Source: Cordia subcordata
Lineage: Eukaryota > Streptophyta > Magnoliopsida > Boraginales > Cordiaceae
Length of the DNA: 64,000 nucleotides
Direction of reading: 5' to 3'
Assembly: GCA_028554755.1 (NCBI GenBank)
Contig: JAPTOF010000015.1
Coordinates: 12,101,501-12,165,500 of the forward strand
Shown: positions 1-11,604 of the stretch, in pieces
How the letters are laid out: every line of letters begins with the position of its first letter
Position numbering within the stretch: position 1 is the first letter of the stretch
Notes under the pieces: generated by a model
Seen by the model: the letters and a program-made list of their open reading frames with translations, nothing else
Told to the model about the DNA's origin: nothing
Databases searched by the model: none
Program-made: the position numbers and the translations under genes

Positions 1-758
1 GCCCATAATAAGTAGCCATCTATCATAATAAATCTAAACAATCATAGTATAAACAAGAATAAAGAGAAGAAAAGAGAACTTCCCCATATTCTTGCTTGAA
101 TCCTTATAAAACTTGCATAAAATTCTTCCAAACTATTGTTTGAATCTCCAATCCAAGCTTGTTTCTTAGTGTAGAGTAACGTGAAATAGTATGTGTGAGA
201 TGGGTACATGATGGTGTGGATTAAGGTTTTAAGATGGTGGAAGAGAGTTCCCTAAAAATGTGCTAAAATAGGGCTTTTATAGTTTTCTCAGTGGCATTAC
301 TGGTCGACCGGTATGCATATTCCTCCTTGACTAGTTTCTCTTTTAGGATATTTTGTTCTTATTGATTGATCCTATTGGTTGATTGGTACTACTACACTCT
401 ACTTGACTGATAGTGTATTCTGCTCTTTGTTGGTGCTAATCGACCTGTCAGTTGACCGATAGCTTTCTTGTACTCAACTGGTGACCCCAATATACTCCTT
501 TCTTCATTCTTTTCTTCTCCGATCCTTATCTTTTGCCCTATACTTATTCATTGTTTATCATTTATGTGCAAAGCTATCTTAGCACTCACCTAGAACACAA
601 AATAAAACATTTAGTGTAATATTTACACATTTTACACCTTATAATCATTTAATGTTAATTATATATAAATGGCACACAAATGCACTCTAAAAGCTCTAAC
701 ATCTTTATAGAAGTATGTATAAATGATAGCACAAACACACACAAATAAATACCCATCA
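1..758 (-). repeat. LTR fragment, probably Gypsy type
   Basis: Read on the minus strand, this stretch starts with TGATGGGTATTTATTTG at 758 and holds a TATA-like CTATAAAAGCCC near 270-285. It also has GTCGACCGGT-type motifs near 301-312 and 440-490. Layout and style match the antisense face of the Gypsy LTRs near 35241-37115: TATA box, transcribed leader, then CT/CA-rich sequence. The other end is cut off by the window start and no partner LTR was found. The family assignment is an inference from composition and organisation. Confidence 0.35.
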
Positions 759-1519
759 ACGATTACCTTTAACTCCTTAAAACACTCCAATATCTAGAGA
801 AATAGATAGTATTTCCCAACAAGATATGTAGGTTCCACGTGGATTTTATGGTTTTCTAAAGAATATAAGTGTTACGAGTATTGGACAGGATAAGAATGGC
901 ATTGGACATCAAATTGTTCAAGGGGCCTCTTATTGCCTACAAAACTTCTCTAACTCTCGAAAGGCTCACTTTGAGCAATAATACTGAACTTTTGTTCAAT
1001 AATCACTAAGAGTATTCTCACAAATCATGGAGGATATGAGTCAAGTACTCGAGATGGGTTGTTAAATGAAGATAATAGGGTCTTAGTTGATATGAACTTA
1101 ACTTTTAGTGAGATCTATATGGCATTGAATAAAAGTTTGGCTAAAGAAGTTGTAGTGTAACTAGAACCTATAGTTGAGTGTCATAATTAGATTAATGATA
1201 GGAAAATCAAAATAATTGGAGGGGACACTTGATGGATTTAGAGATAAATGGTCATTAACTAGATACATGCTAAATGATGAGCAGTTCAAATCCTAGAAAG
1301 AGGAGGAGCTCTTTAACGTAAGAATACTAAACCAAATAGAACTAATAATCGATTTGAATAACATCATGGAGAAATTAACCATGGACAAAGACCTAGTGGT
1401 GAGCTTGGCACAATTCTAAGAACTTGTACCTTCTTCCCTACCAATTAGTTATCCTACCTCTTGACCTTTTAGGCTTGGGGAGTTAAGAGAATCTTTAGGA
1501 GTTAGTTTAGTTGATAGAA
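759..1519. other. No gene recognised
   Basis: AT-rich sequence with frequent stops in all frames. Short pieces near 1030-1500 could be the start of the decayed Gypsy gag that follows, but I cannot align them with confidence. Confidence 0.4.
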
Positions 1520-3200
1520 CGCTCCTTGAGCAAGGCTAGTTAGTGTACCACCATCATTAAGTATCGAAGGTGTTGTACAAAATGTTGGTAATAGAGAAAA
1601 TGTTAGTCATATGGCTAATGTTGTTGACCCTTCATTCACCCAGGAAAATTTCTCTAGAGTAGCTTTGACTCTAGGAGTTATGAATGCACCTGGTTACCAT
1701 GGAGGCACTTATTTCATTCCAAGGCCGAATCCATAAGTCAAGCCACAGGTAACTCCTCCACCTGCATACCTAATGGGGCTGAATGCATCTTTCTTTCCCT
1801 CGAACCATTTTGTACTAGGGGGTAGGTGCCTCTACCACTGTCGGTACTTGAGGTGTCACCATATGGACCTTATGTCATGGTTAAGCCAATTCAAAATTCA
1901 GTTGAAGTATTCATCTAGAGGTTATATGGACTAGGTGTTAGGTGCGCAACTAGGCCAGTTGTAAGAAGACCATATTTGGAATGGATTGATAGGGACTATC
2001 CATACACTTGTGGGTATAACGTCTTACACTACGTTAATTTCGAGTGAAGATAATGTATCAGCATTAGAACACATCTTTAGATTCACTTTTCAGTGTAAAG
2101 AAGCAGTTGTGTGATTATCTTAAACTACGAATATTTCCAAATTCTTTAACAGGGACAACATCTAATTGTAATGTGAATTTGTCTCCGAATTCCATCCATA
2201 TCTGGGACGAGATGCAAGTTCAATTTCAAAACCAATTTGCTCAGACTGACCCTGGAGTGTCAATGAATGAACCTTCCTGAAAAGAAGCTATTTCAAATAT
2301 AGAAAGAAGTTCGATTTTATTCCTTTTTTTGATTTCCTCTAACTAGTCGAGAGTGTTGTGAGGTATGAGAATATGTTAAGGGAAGAAAGCCAATGGAAGT
2401 ACCAAACATATGGTGCATTCATGGTTGAGCTATCACCCTAAGTAGATGTTACCAAGTTTATTGAGTTTAAGCCTTTCACATGTTCTAACTTAGAGAGGAA
2501 AGACTATGTGGCAAAGAAATCAAATTAATCCTCCTTCAAGAGAAAATACTCTTTCAAGATTAAAAAGGGTGATAGGCTCTTCTAGTGGCTCTTGGCTAAA
2601 AAGAAGATTAGGATTAAGTCCATATTAAAGATGTTAATCCTAACGAGTTACAAAGAAAGGATTATTATAAGTGACATAATGCAATGTCTCACAATATAAA
2701 TAGTTATACAATTTTCAGAAACCTTATTCAAGATAAGATAGAGTTAGGAGTGGTTATTTTTTTGGACAAGCAAGAAGTTTAGGAGTAGATGAGATCCTTT
2801 TCCTGACAATGTGGACATTGTTGTAAACACTATTTTTTATGGTGTGCAAAAAATGTTAGTGACAATTAAATATACAAATAAGCTCTTTAACAATTTCATG
2901 GATATGGTTTTATTGTAGTATCTATTGGTGGAATTGCGAGATTGGATATTGTGTGCAAATGGCACATTTTAGAGTTTCATACAACTGATCAGTGTCAAGT
3001 TTTTTGCAACTTAATGTTTAAGTAGCTTGAGAAGAGTGATTTTCCTTAGCTTTGATGAAAGAAAGCTAACAGGAATCCTACAAGAGCTAGGCAACTATCT
3101 AAGCCAGGATTTGAACTAAAAATTCAATCGCTGCTCACCAAATTTATACATATGGCTTGCCCTTATAGCTTATGGGCCATTTCACTCGCTCAAAACATCT
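1520..3200 (+). pseudogene. Decayed Ty3/Gypsy gag
   Basis: Gag would be the nucleocapsid precursor of a Gypsy retrotransposon. Several short frames line up with plant Gypsy gag in order. A proline-rich N-terminal part lies at about 1550-1800 (APGYHGGTYFIPRPNP, then TPPPAYLMGLNASFFPS). A linker containing YLEWIDRDYPY lies near 1975-2010. The retrotransposon-gag core follows (SEDNVSALEHIFRFTFQCKEA, then LTGTTSNCNVNLSPNSI at about 2140-2200). Past it are a stretch like HNAMSHNINSYTIFRNLIQ near 2680-2740 and a second one, HTTDQCQVFCNLMFK, near 2980-3020. Stops and frameshifts separate the pieces, so no protein is made. No RT or integrase follows, and flanking LTRs are not clear apart from the fragment at 1-758. 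Seen: the motif order. Inferred: the superfamily. Confidence 0.6.
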
Positions 3201-4399
3201 ACTCGATCTTTACTTGCTAGGGAAAGAAAAATGATAGATGACTGAAAATCCCACTTAAGGATCAGGGGTGACAAGACAGGTGATCTCAAGGATCAAGGGT
3301 GACAAGACCTTCAAGGATGCATAAGTGGCGATCCTAACAATGAATACCCATGTAGTTAAGTGCATGAGGTCACCGAGATGACACATGTACTCGAGTTGTG
3401 TAGATATACTTCATTTCAAAATTAAGTATTTGTAGGTGATCCCTTATGATCCTAATTGAAGCAAGGAGCTTTAAGGAGGTTCAAGGGAGAGCTAGATGCT
3501 AAGATAAGTGTTTGGTGCTTCTAGTTTTTTACTTTAATTCAAGGGAGGCCAAAGGTTGATCATATGTAACTAACAGGAATTGGTTCTTGGACCACTCATA
3601 CTAAAGGTGAGAGGCACACTACTTGACCACTAAGTTTTTGGTGTGTTTTTATTTTTCAAATCTATTAAAATTTTATGGTTTGATGGATTATTATGTATAA
3701 ATATTTAGTATATTTATTCTTTTATTCTTAATCCATTTATTTATTTTGGGTGGATTAACCTTTTTGGGGGGAAAAACTTTATTGAGCTAATAATGCATGT
3801 AATTATGTGTTAATTGTACTATTTACGGTTTGAATTTATCCCTAGCCTATTTACCCTCTAAATGTGTTTTGTGTATTATTACTTTAAGTGGATAAGGTCT
3901 GTTGGAGCATGTGGCTCATTATTTATGATTAACTAATATTTGACCGACGCACATTTGTGCAATACATGGTTATTGGATACAATTACGCATGTCTCATAAC
4001 GGTATCCCTTTAATTTTTTTCTTTTTACTTTTTTTTTTTCTAGATTGTTGTAGCAGGCACGCAAGCATATAAAAGTTTCATTTTGGAATTCCTTGTACGC
4101 TTTTTACTCCAAAACCACGTGAAAGGGGGTGATTTTTCCTCCACTTGAGTTATGTGTGACTATTGTTCCAAGTGTGGGACCAAATATTAATGGTATTTTC
4201 AAATCCGAGAATGCGAGATTCCCAAAATATGCATGTCTTACAAATAGTGGGAGGAGTCCTTAGATTTAATTAGCACGTGGCTAATAGGCTAAGTTGATTA
4301 GACATCAAATTACGCTAAGTGACAAGTGATAATTATTAGCCTTGCATTTACTTTTTATCATACTTTATGCTGAGAAGGTAGAATAATTAAACTTAGCCA
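3201..4399. other. Non-coding, no recognisable gene or 5' LTR
   Basis: No protein motif is readable. A pair of near-repeats of GGATCAGGGGTGACAAGAC / GGATCAAGGGTGACAAGAC occurs near 3259-3310. The 5' LTR and primer site of the Copia element downstream should lie here, but nothing matches its 3' LTR (9045-9508) by eye, so they are deleted or too diverged. Confidence 0.4.
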
Positions 4400-4439
4400 A
4401 AGAAATAGGATATGTTCTAATTGGAGTTATTGCAATGAG

Positions 4440-5260
4440 ATAGAAATGGTAAGGAAAATTGCTTCACCAGAACTAACCAAGTCCAAAAAACTTAACTGGT
4501 CTGAGAACATCTGGCAGAGAAGATTCAATATCTCCTCAATGACTAGGACCTTCTAGATCATCTTACTGCATCCATAACTACAAAGGTCACTTTGGCCTAA
4601 ACCCGTAAGGACAAAGAGACGTATATGTCCTGGCAGAAGAGGGATCTTTTTGCATGCTTTACCATGTTGGGCTATATGCATGACAACCTCATTGGGGAGT
4701 TTAGGGCCTATCTTACAACCAAGCAGATAAAGGACAGCTACTCTTCAACGATGGTGGTACAACTATCACTAAGCAACGTGCTTTGACACAAAAGTTCAAT
4801 CAATACTTGAAGGACCCAAAGATCTCTGTCATTGAGCACCTTCACATTAAGTCTGCCATGATTAAAGAGCTCAGGGCAACTATCCAAGACATTGACGACG
4901 AGGCTTAAATCCAAGACTTCATTAGGTCTCTCCCCAACCACCCATGGGAATCCGTTAAGCTAGTCCTCACTTACAATCATAGCATCAAGAAATTTGATAA
5001 TGTCGCTTGCCATCTTAAGTTGGAAGGCAAGAGGGTGGAGGCTGGCACAACCCAAGTAGCCAAGGCAACCCAACAAGAACAGAAGTCCTAACACAAGAAG
5101 AGAAAGGGTTGCAAGACTAGGGGAGTGAGCAAGCTAAGAGGGCTAGAGGCAAGCTAGGGAAGAAGAACAATGAGGCAAAAATAAAGTGCTATAACTATCA
5201 AAGGAAAGGTGATTATGTTGGAGATTGCTTAGATCCAAGAAAAGTAAATCCTTGTCTTGA
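4440..5260 (+). pseudogene. Copia-1 gag with zinc-knuckle remnant
   Basis: The nucleocapsid part of Copia-1. Readable pieces are a stretch containing LFACFTMLGYMHDNLIGE near 4650-4705, then KISVIEHLHIKSAMIKELRA and FIRSLPNHPWESVKLVLTYN at about 4820-4980. These match the UBN2-type gag core of plant Copia elements. A zinc knuckle follows near 5184-5230 (KCYNYQRKGDYVGDCLDP), in which the second Cys is Tyr and the His is Asp. Several stops and frameshifts occur, including a TAG near 4554 and TAA codons near 4906 and 5090. The long frame on the opposite strand here is a shadow. Confidence 0.7.
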
Positions 5261-5299
5261 TCTTTCTTATTACTTTGTTTGCACTCATGCCTCTATTAC

Positions 5300-5577
5300 T
5301 TATTCTCTTCTTGGTTGGATTGTAGACACAGGAGTAACAAGGCACTTGACCTGCAGCCATGCAAGATTTCTAGTTTATCACCAAGTGCCTGCTGGGAGCC
5401 ATGTAGTTGTGCTAGGCAATGAAGCAGCAAAAGAAGTGTTGGGAGTTAGGACTTACCGGTTGAGCTTGCAAAATTGGCATAAGGTAGTCTTGCACAGCGT
5501 TTGCTATGCCCCCTCCATTCGTTGTAATCTATTATCAGTTATTGCTTTGACTAGACTTGGTTTCAGATTTAGATAAT
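5300..5577 (+). pseudogene. Copia-1 aspartic protease
   Basis: The reading frame GWIVDTGVTRHLTCS contains the retropepsin active-site triad DTG, encoded at 5324-5332. It is followed by VPAGSHVVVLGNEAAKEVLG and the YAPSIRCNLLSV segment, typical of the protease region of TNT1-like Copia elements. This is the longest undamaged piece of the element. The frame stops at 5576, just where the gag-pre-integrase segment should start. The usual role is maturation of the Gag-Pol polyprotein. An upstream stop disconnects this piece from gag, so it is not expressed as a polyprotein. Confidence 0.75.
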
Positions 5578-5849
5578 AATCTGTTGGCATGAGTTAGTCT
5601 TGCACACCGGTTGAGATTTTCTTTTTTGTTAAATGGTACTTTGTTTGGATCTGGGCACATTAATGACGACATGTTTTCGTTAGATTTAGATGACACCACT
5701 AATGTCATTTTTTTCCCACTATATCAGTTGATAATATTGTTACTAATTCAATTAATCAGCTAGATTGGGACATATCGGTCAACATTGAATATCTAGATAG
5801 GCTAGTGAAGGTCTTTAGGTTCTCTAGCCAAAGTAAGCTTACCAACTTA

Positions 5850-6480
5850 TGAGCCATGTCTTACTGGTAAGTCTAGAAGGAACCTTTTGGTAAGGCCAAG
5901 AGGGCTACTCAAGTTCTAGAACTTGTCTACTCAAACATATGTGGGCTTGCCAATGTAAGGGCTTACCACGGGCAATCTACTTCTTGACATTCATAGACAA
6001 CTATTCATACGATGGTGTGGTCTATCTGCTTTCTCTTTGTTCAAAGGCATTAGAGTACTTCAAGTGATTTGTTACTAAGGCTGGGAATTAGAAAGACACG
6101 ACATTGAGATCTCTGTGCACTGACAGAGACCAAGAGTACCTCTCTGATCATTTCAAAGAATTCTGTGAGGCCAAAGGAATAAGTTGATAGCTGATAACTC
6201 CATACACCCTATAGCAAAATGGTGTTATAGAGAGAAGTAATCATACACTACTTCACATAATTAGATCTATATATATAGCTCTAGCCAACCTTCCGATTAA
6301 GTTTTGGGAGGATGCCTTTTGACTACGGAAAATGTGCTTAATTGAGTTCCTTCCCAATCAATTACCTCTACTCCATATGAGTAATGGAATAGGACGAAGC
6401 CTAACTTAGAATATCTACATCTATGGGGTTATGTTGAAGAATTTTTGCAGCACAACACCCATTCGCACAGAAAGTAAGCC
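5850..6480 (+). pseudogene. Copia-1 integrase remnant
   Basis: Pieces of the GAG-pre-integrase/integrase core can be read: AKRATQVLELVYSNICGL near 5905-5950, LRSLCTDRDQEYLSDHFKEF near 6105-6165 (the second catalytic Asp region), then QNGVIERSNHTLLH near 6210-6255 with the third catalytic Glu region. Internal stops interrupt the frame, for example after TKAGN, after GIS and after PYTL. The role would have been insertion of the cDNA into chromosomal DNA. Confidence 0.7.
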
Positions 6481-6959
6481 CGTAGGACGAGTATGTGTGC
6501 TTTTATAAGACACCATGAAAACTCTTAAAGTCTACTTCATGCATGGAAGTCAACAAGATGGGGTTTTAACATAGACAGAATCGCATGATATGGATTTTCT
6601 AGAAACTAAATATCCATCTATTGGTGAAATTAAACAAGATATCTGTTTCTTTGAGATAATAAAACCTCAAATAAAGACCGCCATCCAAGTGAGATGGAAG
6701 TGGAAACACGACCAACACACGAAGGTGTCAAGGATAATGGGAAGACCTCAGTGGATCCTGTTATGGATACATAGACACATAAAAGTGAATGAGGTTTAGT
6801 TCTATGCGAACTCGTTAAGATAGAAGATAGTGCCTTAACTACAGTGTCTGTGGACATGGATGAGTGATCATTATATAAAGAGGCCATCCAATCCCCTAAT
6901 AACAATAGATAGATCAAAGCCTTAAGAGGATGACATGAACTGCATGAAGCAAAACTCAG

Positions 6960-7480
6960 GTCCGGGAGTTGATTAACTTGCCGGCGAGGTGTAAGGCCAT
7001 AAGAAACAGATGGATTCTCAAAGTCAAGCTCAAAGTAGATGGTTCAATCGACAAGTTCAAAGCTCGCCCAGTGGCCAAGGGCTTTACGTAAAAGGAGGGT
7101 ATAAACTATGACAAGACGTCCTTTCCAGTAGTGAGATTCACATCAGTCCTATTAGTCTTAGCCATTGTGGCATATCTAGACCTGGAGTAATACCGAATGG
7201 ATTTGAAGACTACTTTTCTCAACGGTGAGTTAGAGGAAGAGATCTATATGGAGCATCTTATAGGTTTTTAGTTCAAGGGATAAGAGAACAAGGTATGTTG
7301 CTTGTAGTGCTTCATCTATCGCTTGAAACAATCTCTGAGACAATGATACCTTCAGTTTCAACGAGCCGCCTTAGGTGTTGGTTTCACCATGATCGAAAAG
7401 GACCATTATGTCTAAAGGGAATAAGTTCCTCATCCTCTCCCTTTCTATGGGAGATATCCTCCCTGTAGGGAACGAAAAGG
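6960..7480 (+). pseudogene. Copia-1 reverse transcriptase, N-terminal part
   Basis: The frame reads GCKAIRNRWILKVKLKVDGS, KARPVAKGFT, NYDKTSFPVVRFTSVLLVLA and MDLKTTFLNGELEEEIYMEH, the conserved start of Copia RT (RVT_2). The catalytic YVDD region near 7425-7465 has become SMGD (NKFLILSLSMGDILPVGNEK), so the active-site aspartate pair is lost. Several stops are present, for example after AKGFT and after YLDLE. Confidence 0.75.
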
Positions 7481-7486
7481 AGTACA

Positions 7487-8390
7487 TTGTCACACACTCA
7501 AAAATGGTTAACCACTGTGTTTGAGACGAAGGATTTAAGACAAGCAGATTATGTACTTGGTACTAAGATCACCAAGGATCATTCTAAGAAGTTTCTGAGT
7601 TTGTCTCAGGAAACTTATACCCAGAGAATCTTAGAGCGATACTACATGCATAATTGCAAGGCCGAGCTTAGTCCTATGTCAAAAGGTGAAAAGCTTAGTG
7701 CCAACCAAATCCCAAAGACAAAGATAGATAATAGTCAAATGGCTAAGACGCCATACGCAAGTGCAATAGGGAGTCTAATGTATACCATGGTTGTACGAGG
7801 CTAAATATCTGCCATGTTGTGGGCAGTGTGCCAAGATATCGAAGTAACCATAGGACTATGCTACCATTGGGAGGTAGTTAAGAGGGTATTTAGATACCTC
7901 AAAGCTAACACCAATATGGCTCTATGCTATAAAGGTGGATGCCTTACGTTGCAAGGTTACAATGATGTCAATGGATTTCAAGACTCGGATGAGCGTAAGC
8001 CTACATATTGTTTATATTGGGAGGAGAAGCCATCTCATGGTGCATTAAGAAGAAAAGATGCGTGTCACTATCCATGATGGAGTCGAGGTATGTGGCTTGA
8101 ACCGCAGTTGTGCAATAGGTAATTTGGTTGAGAAGATTCTTACACGACTTTGACCTCACAAGACAATCAGAAGAGGTTTTTGGTTGTCTGCTATGACAAC
8201 ACTACATCAATATCCTTAGAAAAGGATCAGAAGCATCATCGAAAGTTAATACACATTGACACACGTTACCATTTCATTAATTAGAGACATCATTGTGAGA
8301 GATATCGACAGGAGATATATTGGTGACCCATTTACTAAACCTCTACCATAAATGCTTTTGTTAGGCATGGAAGAGGTTTATGCTTGAGGC
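7487..8390 (+). pseudogene. Copia-1 RT C-terminus and RNase H
   Basis: The segment 7487-7804 encodes WLTTVFETKDLRQADYVLGT and then LSQETYTQRILERYYMHNCK, the linker between Copia RT and RNase H. A TAA at 7801 breaks the frame. 7814-8077 continues with EVVKRVFRYLKANTNMALCY and ends at a TGA (8075) preceded by a frameshift. Further RNase H pieces, including a degenerate ADPFTKP motif near 8325-8345, reach about 8390. No intact enzyme is possible. Confidence 0.75.
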
Positions 8391-9031
8391 AGATTTGAGT
8401 ATTGTATCAGTTACTCTACTTACGTTTTGGACTTGTGCAATAAAATCAATGTCTTCCTTTGCATCTTGTAAGTTAAATTCCAGTTAGTTGTGCATGTTGA
8501 CTAAACAGTGGTCTACGTGGTGTAGTAGAGCAGTGACAAACCATATGTGGGTGCTCTACCACGTCATGCATAGCATACTACATGTGTTAGAAGTTGACCG
8601 CCTTGTGGGGTGAGCGCATAAATCCCTACTTCGTTACTGTGTGAGTCCTTGATTAATTTTAATAATCAAATCTACTTATTACCCTTTGGGACTTGGTTCT
8701 ATGTTGTAAGGTCAAGGACAAGTTACTACTACTTTAGCATGACTTTCGAAGGCTATAATAATCAGTGGACATAACCATGCCTATAAAACTAGAATAGGTC
8801 TTACATGGCTCTACACTCTTGAGGGATCAGAGGTTCAAGGATCAACGTAAACAGATTGATTTGGGAGTATAGTGAGGTCCCAAGTACATGTTGTCTTAGT
8901 CTAGGATGGTAACTTGACTCGACATTGCTCGATGGTACTCTTTTCGCTATCAATTGCACATTATATTTTCCTATATGTCTGAGAGGACAACTTTCCTTAG
9001 TTGCTGTAAGTGGCATTTTGTCGCTTGTGAG
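8391..9031 (+). other. Copia-1 3' untranslated part
   Basis: The stretch between the RNase H end and the purine tract has no open frame of note. Its layout fits the long 3' untranslated region of TNT1-like plant Copia elements. Short open frames here are chance. Confidence 0.5.
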
Positions 9032-9044
9032 TCCAAGTGGGAGA
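9032..9044 (+). other. Copia-1 polypurine tract
   Basis: CCAAGTGGGAGA directly before the TG of the 3' LTR matches the AAGTGGGAGA plus-strand priming site common in plant Copia elements. Confidence 0.7.
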
Positions 9045-9508
9045 TGTAAGTCCAAGTGGAATTTTGTTCACAAGGCAACAAATCAATTAATTAAAAGGCA
9101 AAAACTTTTGATTTTAGGAAAGGGGCAATTTGGTAATTAGCTTACTAATTAAATCTTGCCCTAATTAAGTGATATAAATATAAGTTTATAGCCCCTTTCA
9201 AGATAAGCCACAAAATATATTCAAAAGCAAAAAAAATATTTTTCCTCTCCCCCTTGGTCGCTCCCTCTCTCTCCTCTCGGCCACCATTCTCTTTTGGTCT
9301 TCAAACTTAGAGCATGTAATTGCATTGAAAACTCTGGCAGTTTTCAATCGTTCAAAATAATTACGCGATTTAGTCTTCTTCAATACCTGTGAGGTTGGAG
9401 CAGTCTTTTCCGCAATTTACAAATAGCACGTTTCAAGAGGTAATAATCTTCCCCAAAAGATTTATACCAAAATTATTAGTTAATTTCATAGCTTATTTTT
9501 ATCCAACA
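9045..9508 (+). repeat. Copia-1 3' LTR
   Basis: It begins TGTAAGTCCAAG right after the purine tract and ends TTTTTATCCAACA, giving the TG...CA ends expected of an LTR (about 464 bp). A TATA-like GATATAAATATAAG lies near 9170-9185. The 5' partner was not found, so the right end is set by the CA and by typical length. Confidence 0.6.
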
Positions 9509-9592
9509 TTTATATATAGGGTTTATTTAACCTAGTGATTAAGTGGAAGAGCTTTGGTTTGAAATGCTATTAAACAAAGACAGTCGAGCAAT

Positions 9593-9849
9593 CGCCCCCA
9601 GGGGCATAGGTGAGTTGGTAAGTGGCCAGGTGATTAGGGTAGAGACACCCTGACAACGCGGGATCGAGTCCGTGTGGCGGCAGTACTCCGCTGAAATATT
9701 GCGGGGACTGTTGCTGGATTTCCACGCCCGTTGGTCCTCTCCCTGGTCGGGCTGCCACTCACGCACATCCCTCGATTTACCTCCCGCCTGGTTAAGGGGC
9801 CTCTGGCCAGGTGGGAAAGGGGTTCTCCTTTGGTTAACCCTTTTAAAAA
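9593..9849 (+). mobile_element. tRNA-derived SINE with target-site duplications
   Basis: A GC-rich 257-bp unit in AT-rich surroundings. An A-box-like TAGGTGAGTTGG lies at 9606-9617 and a B-box GGATCGAGTCC at 9660-9670, the internal RNA polymerase III promoter layout of a tRNA-derived head. The body ends GGTTAACCCTTTT plus an A-run. It is flanked by perfect 17-bp direct repeats AAAGACAGTCGAGCAAT at 9576-9592 and 9850-9866, the hallmark of LINE-driven SINE insertion. Open frames on both strands across it are chance products of its GC content. Confidence 0.85.
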
Positions 9850-9866
9850 AAAGACAGTCGAGCAAT

Positions 9867-10257
9867 TGACTTTTGGCCTTGTCACGTCAAAACTACTATC
9901 TAATGACAGTGAAATCAAAGCTCTTCACAAAATAGACCAAACAGTTAGTTTTAGCATAAAAATATATACACATTGAGTTATTATAAAGGTGTCAACTTAT
10001 ATGATGTTACCTGTAGGCGTTTGATCATCAATGTGGTGCTGTTTATAGCACATTTTACGTTGTAATTATTGATGTTTGAGAAACATGTAGGTTTCATTTT
10101 TTAATATGTTTAATTAATTTGTTATATGTGTAATTTTTTCTTATGTAGGTCTTATTGCAACTTTGTGATTGCAAACCATATATATGCCACGGAACTCATA
10201 TAGATTCTTTCAAATCAATAACCTAGTCCTCAATTTAACTTTTCATCTATACTAATG
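9867..10257. other. Intergenic, nothing recognised
   Basis: AT-rich sequence between the SINE and the hAT-like element. No open frame, structured RNA or repeat was identified. Confidence 0.5.
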
Positions 10258-11015
10258 GTCTATTCGACAAAATGAACCATTAGAGTAACTGATGGCTATT
10301 TGAGTAATAAATAATGGTTTGAGTAGCTGATAGCTGTTGTATTTTCAGCTTATTAAATAATATGTATTTAATAAAATTAGTTGTTGAATTAGCTGATAAA
10401 TGCAATATGATATAAAAAGATATTGTTATTACATTATTATATTATGCTAAGTATAATAATAATAATTATCATAGGAATAAGATAATTTATTTTATAATTA
10501 GATATATGTTTCTTATAATAATATTTTATTACTAAAGTATAATAAAATTACTTTTGATAAATTAATTTATTAATATTATAGAAATATTTATTATTACAAA
10601 AATATTTTCTAATTGATCGAAAATTTATTTTGTCAAGAAAAATAATAAATGGAAGAATAAGACTTACACTATTTTTAATATATTTTGATATAGATAGAAT
10701 TTAAAATTAATTTTTTATGTTATTTTAAATTTATATTTGTGAAAAAAATTTGAAAATGTAGAAAGAGATTGCTTGTAGGTAGAGTAGCTAGAATTGTCAA
10801 AAAAAAATATTGAAAAGAGGGTAAGATTGTCAAAATGAAAAATGAGCCACCAACCACTATTTGAAACGTTAGAAATATTAATATTTCAGAAACACTACTT
10901 CAAACACCATTTCAACCAAAAAACACTACTTTAGCAAAAAACAAAAATTAGAGGAGGTAATATTTTGACTTAGTTAAAACACTAAACAATAATTGAAACA
11001 TTATTGCCGAATAGG
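10258..11015. mobile_element. Probable non-autonomous hAT-like element (MITE)
   Basis: The left end TCTATTCGACAAAATG and the reverse complement of the right end, CCTATTCGGCAATAATG, form imperfect terminal inverted repeats about 760 bp apart. The interior is very AT-rich and non-coding. Terminal sequences of this kind are common on non-autonomous plant hAT elements. A clean 8-bp target duplication is not visible; only TAAT is shared by the two flanks. Confidence 0.4.
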
Positions 11016-11604
11016 GTTAATATATAAAATAATAACTAGGCTAATTTCGATTTTAATTTCAATTTATTGTCTACCACATATGCTACAATAAAAGATGCTT
11101 AATAAATGATGGTCAATATATGACAAAATATATTTATGCTTTATATCTCATTAATTGTCAAATTTGACCATTAGCAATAATAAAAACGTAAAACTACTCG
11201 TCTTTATTTTTGTGTATTATACATGTATTATCACATTATATATACACCTAAATAATTGTCAAAAATACTTTTTAATTTAAAAATCATTATATAATTTTTA
11301 ATATTATATCATATTATATAAATAGAAAAACTCGTACATCGCTCGAAAAGTCACTCTATTATCTATAATTTCATGTCATGGTCTGGATAAGATTGACCTA
11401 AATTTTCTCCATTTACTTTCTCCATTTAATTAGCTTGAAAACAAGTACGTCTATCTTGGTTTGGTATTGCTTCTGCCTTTTCTATGGAGTAGATAATTGG
11501 TAAGACATTTTTAAGTTATAAGTCAACTTCACTAGTTTACATGGGAGTTATATTATAGAAAAGAAATAGGAATTTTATGATAAATCCGATACCATGAAAA
11601 GAAA
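11016..11604. other. AT-rich downstream region of the GH17-X8 gene
   Basis: Non-coding. On the minus strand this is the 3' flank of the GH17-X8 gene. No perfect AATAAA is seen close to the stop codon; AATATA-type variants occur near 11550-11560. Confidence 0.4.

Larger units (their letters stand above)
4400..9508 (+). mobile_element. Decayed Ty1/Copia retrotransposon (Copia-1)
   Basis: The domains come in Copia order: gag with zinc knuckle, aspartic protease, integrase, reverse transcriptase, RNase H, purine tract, 3' LTR. Integrase before RT is diagnostic of Copia. All coding parts are broken by stops and frameshifts, and the 5' LTR is missing or unrecognisable, so this is an old, truncated copy. 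The region 8400-9031 is its 3' untranslated part. It cannot move by itself. Confidence 0.8.

Noticed and set aside
3900..4380. Candidate 5' LTR for Copia-1
   Set aside because: No similarity by eye to 9045-9508 and no tRNA-Met primer site.
4738..4941. 67-codon minus-strand open frame
   Set aside because: Shadow of the Copia-1 gag on the plus strand.
9606..9670. Possible true tRNA gene
   Set aside because: A and B boxes are present but no complete cloverleaf or proper 3' end; the 17-bp target duplications show it is a SINE.
9539..9976. Cluster of open frames on both strands of 62-108 codons
   Set aside because: They lie across the GC-rich SINE; compositional artefact.
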